DNA from: Silicimonas algicola
Lineage (GTDB): Bacteria > Pseudomonadota > Alphaproteobacteria > Rhodobacterales > Rhodobacteraceae
DNA: 64,000 nucleotides
Assembly (NCBI RefSeq): GCF_003148765.1
Contig: NZ_QGGV01000002.1
Coordinates: 248,001-312,000, forward strand
Reading direction: 5' to 3'
The notes beneath the pieces are model-generated. The model was given only the letters and a program-made list of their open reading frames with translations. It ran no database searches and was not told where the DNA came from. Position 1 is the stretch's first letter, and each line of letters starts with the position of its first letter. This document shows, in pieces, positions 7,903 to 15,300 of this stretch. A program made the translations under genes and the position numbers.

Positions 7903-10017
7903 ATGCGCGCCGCACATCCCCATACCGGAGGCAGGATTGACCGCGAGGGGGTCGGGCTGCACTACGAGATTTACGGAACTGGCCCCCGCACCATCCTCTT
8001 CATCCCGACGTGGATGTTCATCCATTCGCGCGGCTATAAGGCGCAGATCCCCTATTTCAGCGATCGCTACCGCTGCGTGACCTGGGACCCGCGCGGCAAC
8101 GGGAAGTCGGACCGGCCTACGGATTCCGCCTCCTACGGTCAGGGCCACTACGTCGCCGATGCGCTGGCCGTGATGGACGCGACCGACACTCTCGAGGCTA
8201 TCGTCTTCGGGTACTCCCAGAGCGGGCCGACCTGCGCCATTCTCGCGTCCTACCATGCCGACCGGGTGACGGCGGCGATCACCGTGGGCGCACATACGCC
8301 ACTGGTTCCACGGCATGCGCACAACAGCGAGGCGAGCTACAACTCGGACCTCGGTGCGCACAGGCCGCAGGGCTGGGAGAAATACAACCGCGGGTACTGG
8401 CAGACGGATTTTCCGGACTTCGCGCAGTTCTTCTCCGAGCAGCTCTTCGTCGAGCCGCATTCGACCAAGCAGCAGGAGGACGTCCGGGGCTGGGCCGAAG
8501 GGACCAGCGGCGAGATTCTCGCCGCCTCGATGAGCGCGCCCTATGCCGGGCAGTATGCGCTCGACGAGGCGGCCTACCGCCGGATTTCCTGCTCTATGCT
8601 GATCGTGCACGGCCGGAAGGATCCGATCGCGCCCGTCGCCGCGTCCGAGAAGGTGGCCGAACTCACCGGCGGGGAGCTTGTCATCTTCGAGGAGGCCGGA
8701 CATGCGCCGCACGCGCGTTTTCCGGCCCGGTTCAACGCCGTGATGCGCAACTTCCTCGAACTCTTGCTTGATCCGTCTGCGTCCGAGCCGCGCAAAGACG
8801 CCGTGAGGTCAAGGCGCCCGAAACGTGCGCTCTATCTCTCATCGCCCATCGGTCTGGGTCATGCCCGCCGCGATCTGGCGGTCACGCGTGAACTGCGCAA
8901 GTTGCACCCCGAGCTGCAGGTGGACTGGCTGGCGCAGGACCCGGTCACCCGGTTTCTCGCGGCCAACGGCGAGACGCTCCATCCCGCAAGCCGCCTTCTC
9001 GCGAACGAAAGTGCGCATATCGAGGAGGAGGCGGGAGAGCACGATCTGAACGCCTTTCAGGCTATCCGCAGCATGGACGAGATCCTGATCAAGAACTTCA
9101 TGGTGTTCCAGGATGTGCTCGAACAGGAGTCCTACGATCTGGTGATCGCCGATGAGGCTTGGGACATCGATCACTACTGGCACGAGCATCCTGAACTGAA
9201 GCGCGCCCAGATAGCCTGGTTCACGGATTTCGTGGGTTGGGTGCCGTTTGCGGAGAACGGCCCGCGCGAGGCCTTCCTGACCACCGACTACAATGCCGAG
9301 ATGATCGGGCACGTCGAGAACCACCCGCAGGTCCGGGACCGCGCGATCTTCGTTGGCGGCACGCAGGATATCGTCGACCTGTCGTTCGGAGACGGTCTGC
9401 CGTGGATGCGGGACTGGATCCCGCGGCACTACGAGTTCTCCGACTATATCATCGGCACACATCCCTCCGCCTTCGGCTCACGAGCCGACCTGAGGGCGGA
9501 GTTCGGTTACGACGGCGGGCGCAAGACCTGCATCGTGGCGGTGGGCGGCTCTGGCGTGGGAGCCCAGCTGATCCGGCGCATCCTTGCGGCGTATCCCCAT
9601 GCCCGCGCACGGATCCCGGAGTTGCGCATGATCGTCGTCACGGGGCCGCGGCTGGACCCGGCCGCCTTCGACTGGCCGGAGGGCGTGGAGGCACGCGCCT
9701 TCGTTCCCGATCTCGATCGCCACCTCGCGGCCTGCGACCTCGCCCTCGTTCAGGGGGGCCTCACCACCTGCATGGAGCTTGCCGCCGCGGGCACACCCTT
9801 CCTGTACTTCCCGCTGCGCAACCATTTCGAGCAGAACTTCCACGTCGCCGCCCGGCTCGACCGCTACAACGCCGGGCGCCGCATGACCTATGCCGAGAGC
9901 AGTCCCGAACGCATTGCCGAAGCCATGCTGGACGAACTGCAAGCGCCGCGCGTACCGCACCCGGTCGCTCGCGACGGCGCCGAGCGCGCGGCGGCGATGC
10001 TGGCGGAGCTTCTGTGA
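7903..10017 (+). CDS. Alpha/beta hydrolase-glycosyltransferase fusion protein
   Basis: A 704-residue two-domain protein. Residues about 1-290 are an alpha/beta hydrolase: nucleophile elbow FGYSQSG near residue 106-112, acid in VHGRKDPIAP near 235, and histidine in EEAGHAPHARFP near 268. Residues about 305-704 form a GT-B glycosyltransferase of the MurG/YjiC type: RALYLSSPIGLGHARRDL at the N-terminal fold, CIVAVGGSGVGAQL at the nucleotide fold start, and QGGLTTCMELAAAGTPFLYF as the UDP-sugar loop. Both active sites look intact. The pair could glycosylate and hydrolyse one substrate, for example a toxic or signalling small molecule. It is co-transcribed with tetR (three-base gap). Confidence 0.85.
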   Translation: MRAAHPHTGGRIDREGVGLHYEIYGTGPRTILFIPTWMFIHSRGYKAQIPYFSDRYRCVTWDPRGNGKSDRPTDSASYGQGHYVADALAVMDATDTLEAIVFGYSQSGPTCAILASYHADRVTAAITVGAHTPLVPRHAHNSEASYNSDLGAHRPQGWEKYNRGYWQTDFPDFAQFFSEQLFVEPHSTKQQEDVRGWAEGTSGEILAASMSAPYAGQYALDEAAYRRISCSMLIVHGRKDPIAPVAASEKVAELTGGELVIFEEAGHAPHARFPARFNAVMRNFLELLLDPSASEPRKDAVRSRRPKRALYLSSPIGLGHARRDLAVTRELRKLHPELQVDWLAQDPVTRFLAANGETLHPASRLLANESAHIEEEAGEHDLNAFQAIRSMDEILIKNFMVFQDVLEQESYDLVIADEAWDIDHYWHEHPELKRAQIAWFTDFVGWVPFAENGPREAFLTTDYNAEMIGHVENHPQVRDRAIFVGGTQDIVDLSFGDGLPWMRDWIPRHYEFSDYIIGTHPSAFGSRADLRAEFGYDGGRKTCIVAVGGSGVGAQLIRRILAAYPHARARIPELRMIVVTGPRLDPAAFDWPEGVEARAFVPDLDRHLAACDLALVQGGLTTCMELAAAGTPFLYFPLRNHFEQNFHVAARLDRYNAGRRMTYAESSPERIAEAMLDELQAPRVPHPVARDGAERAAAMLAELL

Positions 10018-10082
10018 TAATGCGCAGGAACGGAGCGGCGACAACGCCGGGCGCCACCGCTTCGAGAACGGGAACATGACAC

Positions 10083-10880
10083 ATGAAGAAATTCGCATTT
10101 GAGCTGATCGAGACAGGTCAAGGGCCCGCCGTCCTGATGCTGCCGGGCTCCTATGCGACGCCTGCGGCATGGAAGGGTATCCAAAACGCTTTGAAGACCC
10201 CGTTTAGGCTACTGTCCACTAGCTTGCCTGGCTACGGCACGACACCGGAGGTCCGACCAGTGGACGATGCAGACATTGATCGTTTGGTCGATTTCGTTGG
10301 CCAGGTTGTGGATGCGGTTGGCGAGCCGGTGCATGTTGTCGGCCATTCGTGGGGAGCGCATCTTCTCCTCGCGGCGGTGCTGGCGCAAAGGATCAAGCCT
10401 CAGAGCGTCGTCTGTTTCGAAGCCAACCCGATCTTCGCGCGACCGCGCAATGGACCCTTTCCGTGGCGGTCAGACATCGAGGCTTTGGTTCATCGCTTCG
10501 GGACCGCCTTGGCCGAGGGAGATCCGGAAGCAGCCTCGATAATCATCGACTTCTACAGCCGCCCGGGGACTTTCCGCGGAATGCCCGAAAATGTCCGAGC
10601 TTTTTGCCGTGCGACGGCGCCGACGAACCTCCGTGATTGGCACTCAGCCGCTACCTTCACACCTCTCTTCGAGGCCTTCGCTACCCTCGACCTTCCTGTC
10701 ACTCTGGTGCGGGGTAGGGATACACCTGTTCCGATCGTTGACGTTACTGAGCACCTCGCGGCCAACATTCCGCGTGCGTCCAAGAAGGTTGTAGACGGCG
10801 CGGACCACTTCCTGATTTCGACGCACCCAGCCGCCTGCGCCGAGATTCTGGAGGCTCACATTTGCGATGCCGGCCGATGA
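10083..10880 (+). CDS. Alpha/beta hydrolase
   Basis: A 265-residue single-domain alpha/beta hydrolase. It shows the oxyanion segment LPGSYATP near residue 20, the nucleophile elbow VVGHSWGAHLLLAA (serine about residue 81), a likely acid in LVRGRDTPVPI near 215, and the histidine in DGADHFLISTHP near 238-249. It lies 65 bp after the hydrolase-glycosyltransferase fusion in the same direction and probably belongs to the TetR-controlled unit. It is not a close copy of the hydrolase half of the fusion. The substrate cannot be told from sequence. Confidence 0.85.
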   Translation: MKKFAFELIETGQGPAVLMLPGSYATPAAWKGIQNALKTPFRLLSTSLPGYGTTPEVRPVDDADIDRLVDFVGQVVDAVGEPVHVVGHSWGAHLLLAAVLAQRIKPQSVVCFEANPIFARPRNGPFPWRSDIEALVHRFGTALAEGDPEAASIIIDFYSRPGTFRGMPENVRAFCRATAPTNLRDWHSAATFTPLFEAFATLDLPVTLVRGRDTPVPIVDVTEHLAANIPRASKKVVDGADHFLISTHPAACAEILEAHICDAGR

Positions 10881-11281
10881 GGCTGCGTAATCGATGTCGG
10901 CAAGCACCCTAGTTCGAGAAGCACGTCCTCTTCGGGCTCGGAGCGAAGCTGCATAACCGCAGGGTAAGCCGAGTTGCACCTCTTGCCGGATGTCGACGGC
11001 CTGATCCGGATTGACAGCTCGCTCGAAGCGAAGACCAAGTGAATCTGTCGTCAGACTCCGACTCGCAAGCTTCAAAGCGCGGCGGCATGTTGTGGGCTCG
11101 GATGCTTCGGAACAACTTGGATAGCGGAAAGCACTTGCGCCCACAGAATCGATCACTTCGGCCTTCGGGACAAACCGGTCGACGGACACACTGAATATGG
11201 CGCGACTTTGGACCGAAGGCTTGCAGCAATAACTTCGTACCTATATCTGTTGAAACGCTGAAGGCGAAAAAAGGAACTATC
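10881..11281 (+). other. Intergenic, no convincing gene
   Basis: About 400 bp between the hydrolase and the H-NS-like gene. Open frames here on both strands have skewed, unconvincing composition and no ribosome-binding site. AAGGAA just upstream of the GTG at 11282 is the only clear signal and belongs to the next gene. Confidence 0.4.
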
Positions 11282-11611
11282 GTGGCAAAATCTCCCGACT
11301 TGAATCGGATGACACTTAAGGAACTGAAAGCGCTGAGTTCAGATATTGAGCAGGCCATTGCAGACGGGGAGAAGGCTCGCAGGGCAGATGCTTTGAAGGC
11401 CGCGGATGAAGCAGCGAAAAGCTTTGGCTTCAGCCTCTCCGAGCTGACAAAAGGTTCGCGTTCGAAGGCACCGGCAACAAAATCCGCTCTACCTCCGAAA
11501 TACCGGCACCCCGAGAATCCTGAGGTTACTTGGACGGGACGCGGACGTCGGCCGGGGTGGATCAGCGACGGCTTGGCGTCAGGGAGAAAGCTGCAGGATT
11601 TTGCAGTATGA
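11282..11611 (+). CDS. H-NS family nucleoid-associated protein
   Basis: A 109-residue protein with a GTG start preceded by AAGGAA. The N-terminal half is a predicted helical, coiled-coil oligomerisation region (MTLKELKALSSDIEQAI). The C-terminal part contains KYRHPENPEVTWTGRGRRPG, the DNA-contacting core of H-NS/HvrA/Bv3F proteins, in which the short basic loop inserts into the minor groove of AT-rich DNA. HvrA-type proteins are common in Rhodobacteraceae. Its position at the edge of an island of foreign genes fits a silencer of horizontally acquired DNA, but core copies also exist in this group. Confidence 0.8.
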   Translation: MAKSPDLNRMTLKELKALSSDIEQAIADGEKARRADALKAADEAAKSFGFSLSELTKGSRSKAPATKSALPPKYRHPENPEVTWTGRGRRPGWISDGLASGRKLQDFAV

Positions 11612-12243
11612 GCGGTCAAGCCGTGTGGTTGTGCGGAGCGCTATAGCTCGGCTCGGCGCGAATAAGCGCAAGTAAATCTGTCTCAGCTCGCGTAGTTTAA
11701 AACGGCAGCCTGAGCAAAAACGTGCATCTCCGGGATTCCTGATCGCATGGTCCTTCGGCGGTCTGATGGACTATGGACGACACATCGTGCGGATCCAATG
11801 TCCGAGGTCTACGCGCTCTGGCTCGACTTGCTCGAGTTAGCGGGAAACCTCTGCCATTGCCACCCGAGGCCGGCCTGGGAAGCCCACGTCTGGGCGGTCG
11901 AGGTGAGCGATTGGCAACCTGCTATAGAGCTGGATGAAGTCTTTCAGATTAAGTTTGGTCAACACAAGTCCAGCGGCGCACATGAGGTTCAAGGGAAAAT
12001 ATCCTAAGTCCTTAAATGACCCGGAAATTGGGACTTGGCCGAATGCGAAATCGTGTGCGGCAGGTAAAGTACCAGCGATAGATGGGCGATGCATGCTTTT
12101 TATGCTATGATGTAGAGCTCCGAAGCAAAAATGAAGTTTTCTCGCAATGCTCGTCCGGTCGATGACAGTGACTGCCAAGCAGCTTAAACGATATGCGTCT
12201 CTGTTTGTATTGCTGAGGTAAGTCCGAACAGCGTTCTTCGCGC
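11612..12243 (+). other. Intergenic leader region before the defence-like cassette
   Basis: No gene is convincing here; frames at 11747-12007 (+) and 11837-12178 (-) overlap each other and lack ribosome-binding sites or family-like composition. An extended -10 (TGC then TATGAT, 12103-12111) is a candidate promoter reading toward the cassette, with no good -35. Together with the palindromes that follow, this region probably controls the genes from 12386. Confidence 0.3.
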
Positions 12244-12272
12244 GTCATCGATGACCCAGTGCACGTGCACTG
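12244..12272. promoter_or_regulatory. Two adjacent perfect palindromes (operator candidate)
   Basis: GTCATCGATGAC (12244-12255) and CAGTGCACGTGCACTG (12257-12272) are perfect palindromes of 12 and 16 bp separated by a single base. They lie about 115 bp upstream of the giant helicase start. Such tandem dyads usually bind a dimeric regulator. No regulator gene is adjacent, so the binding protein is unknown. Confidence 0.5.
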
Positions 12273-12297
12273 AGCTCGAAGCGTGTAACAATCAGGA

Positions 12298-12316
12298 ACG
12301 GATGGTGAACATCCGT
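12298..12316. repeat. Inverted repeat upstream of helicase gene
   Basis: ACGGATG (12298-12304) and CATCCGT (12310-12316) form a 7-bp stem with a five-base loop. There is no T-tract after it, so it is more likely an RNA leader hairpin or operator than a terminator. Confidence 0.4.
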
Positions 12317-12385
12317 CCTTGCCTTTGAATTCTCACAATTCCTGTGGATAACTCACTAAAGGGACAGGCATCGTGAGACGGGAAG

Positions 12386-15300
12386 TTGGCGGACGGCGTT
12401 CATCCTCAGGCCGCACGCGCGGAGGCGCTCCTGCAAAGGTGCGTCTCGATCGATCTCGAGATCGATCCAAAGACCAATCGGCTCCAGACCTTCGCCGGGG
12501 TTCGCTTTGGACATGATGAGTCCTTCGTCTTCAGGCGTGGAAATGCCCCGGAGGCCCTCAATTCCCTCGATCGCTACACCGAGGCTTGCGAGTTCGTACT
12601 CGGGCACAACTTCATCAGCTTTGACGCGCCTCACCTAAGTGCCGCGAAAGGCGACCTGCGCCTGCTCAGGAAGCCGATCATCGATACGCTCTGGCTCAAC
12701 CCGCTCGCGTTTCCGAGGAACCCCTATCATCATCTGGTGAAGCACTATCAGGATGGACGCTTGCAGGCCGGGCACGTCAACGATCCGGAACTTGACGCCA
12801 AGCTCGTGTTTGCAGTCCTCGAGAACCAGATCCAGGCGCTCTCCGACCTCGAGCGGGCTGATCCCGAGGCCGCGGGGGTTTACCATTTCCTGACGACAGC
12901 CCACGAAGGCCATGCGGGGTTCGACGCGGTCTTTCAACATCTGCGCGGCGCCCCCCGTCCAGGGCTGGCCGAGGCACAGGCTGCCATCCGGGGACGGCTC
13001 CGCGGCGAGGCCTGCGTCCTGCAGACCGAAGCCGTCGTCATGGACGCCGAGCGACACGGATGGCCGCTCGCCTATGCGCTGGCCTGGATCTCCGTGGCCG
13101 GCGGGGATTCCGTCATGCCACCCTGGGTGCGTCATCAGTTTCCCGAAGCCAGTCGTCTTGTCCGCCGCCTTCGCGACACCCCTTGCATTGATCCGGGCTG
13201 CGAGTGGTGCCGCGCCCAGAACGACCCCAGGAGTCTTCTGAAACGATGGTTCGGGTTCGACGGGTTTCGCCCGATCCCGGAAGGCCCCGACGGCAGGCCC
13301 CTGCAGGAGACCATCGTCGCGACCGCGATCGCGAAGACGCCGGTCCTCGGCATCTTGCCCACGGGGACCGGCAAGTCGGTCTGCTATCAGCTGCCGGCGC
13401 TGTCGCAGTTCACGAAGACGGGTGCGCTGACGGTGGTGATCTCCCCGCTTGTGGCCCTGATGGCCGATCAGGTGGAGGGCATGCGCCGGCAGGGGATCAC
13501 CTCCTGCGTCACGATCAACGGCATGCTCTCTCTTCCGGAGCGTCAGGAGGCCCTGAACCAGGTCCGTCTCGGCGATGCCGCGATCCTGCTCATTTCGCCG
13601 GAGCAACTCCGGAGTACGTCCGTCCGCTCCGTTCTTAGCCAGCGCGAGGTGGGATACTGGGTGCTGGACGAGGCGCATTGCGTCTCGAAGTGGGGGCATG
13701 ATTTCCGGCCGGACTATCGCTACGTGGGCCGCTTCATCAGGGAGTATTCGGGCGAGGAGGCACCGGCGCCGATCATCTGCCTGACGGCGACGGCAAAGCC
13801 CGACGTCATCCGCGATATCACAGCGCATTTCCGCGAACGCCTTGGCGCCACTCTCGAGCTTCTCGACGGAGGTGCGGTCCGCGACAACCTCTCCTTCGAA
13901 ATCATTCCAACCGACAAGGGCAAGAAGCTCGGCGATATGGTCATGGTGCTTGAGGACGCGCTTCCGGCGCAGGGCTCCTCCGGCGCCATTGTCTACTGTT
14001 CCACGCGGTCGACGACCGAACGTGTGGCGGCCTTCCTGCAGGAGCGCGGGTTCTCCGCCGCCCACTATCACGCCGGCCTCACGCCGGAAGAGAAACGCGA
14101 CGTTCAGAAGCAGTTTGCAGAGGGTGAGCTGCGCGTGATTGCGGCCACCAACGCCTTCGGCATGGGGATCGACAAGCCGGACATTCGCCTGGTCGTCCAC
14201 CACGACATTCCGGGCTCCCTCGAGAATTATCTCCAGGAAGCGGGCCGTGCCGGTCGTGACCGGGACCACGCCCGATGCGTCCTCCTCTTCAGCCGCGACG
14301 ACGTAGAACGTCAGTTCAGCCTCTCGGCCCGCTCCCGTCTCGAAAAGCGCGAGATCGGAGGCATCCTGAAGTCCCTCAGGCGTCTGGATCGGCGGACCAG
14401 GCAGAAGGGTGAGGTGGTCGCAACTCCCGGGGAAATCGTCCGGGAAGAGAAGGACCTGGAGTTCGAGCGGGATTCGGCGACGGACGACACCAGAGTCAAA
14501 ACGGCGGTCTCCTGGCTGGAGGAGGCCGTCCTCCTGAAGCGCGAAGAAAACCGCGTCCGCGTCTTCCCGTCGTCGCTTCGCGTCCGAACGCTCGAGGAAG
14601 CCGCGAAGATCATCGCGACGGCGGACGCGACGGAGGGCTACCGCATGAAACTCACGGCGCTCGTTCAGAGCCTGATGACTGCCTCGCCAGATCAGGGCCT
14701 CTCGACGGACGAGCTCTGTGGCATGTCGGGCTTCCCGCCCGGTCTGATGCGCAAGGCGCTGAATGATCTTGAAACGCTGGGGATCGCGTCGAACGATACC
14801 GCAATCACCATCTTCGTGCATCTGGGCGTCGAAGACTCCTCCGAGAAGCGCCTCCTGGAAGCGAACAGTCTCGAGAAGGACCTGATCGACAAGCTGCGCG
14901 AGTTCGCGCCCGACCTCGATCTGGGGGCGGCGTCGACCCTCAACCTGAAGCTCGCCTCGCAAGGGCTCCGCGACGCCGGTCATGCGGCGGTCCGGCCCGA
15001 CATCGTGGACAAGCTTGTCCGCGGGATCGCGCGAGATGGTCGCGACGACGGCGACGGCATCGGTAGCTTTCAGGTCCGCAAGATCGACAGGGAGCATCTC
15101 ACGATCCGGATGCAGCGGACCTGGCAGGCGCTCTCGGTGACGGCCCAACTGCGTCGCCTCGCGGGACGGGTTATCCTCTCCGCGCTTCAGACTGTGGCGC
15201 CGGACAAGATCCGAGGCAAGGATATCCAGGTTGAGACAACCCTGGGAGCCCTGATGGTATCCCTCCGGAGCGATCTTGAGCTCTCGAGCGCTGTCACAGA

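Noticed and set aside
7606-8712. Minus-strand frame of 368 codons across tetR and the fusion gene
   Set aside because: Antisense to motif-bearing plus-strand genes; skewed composition.
11747-12007. 86-codon plus-strand frame
   Set aside because: No ribosome-binding site, no recognisable family, and overlaps an equally poor minus-strand frame.
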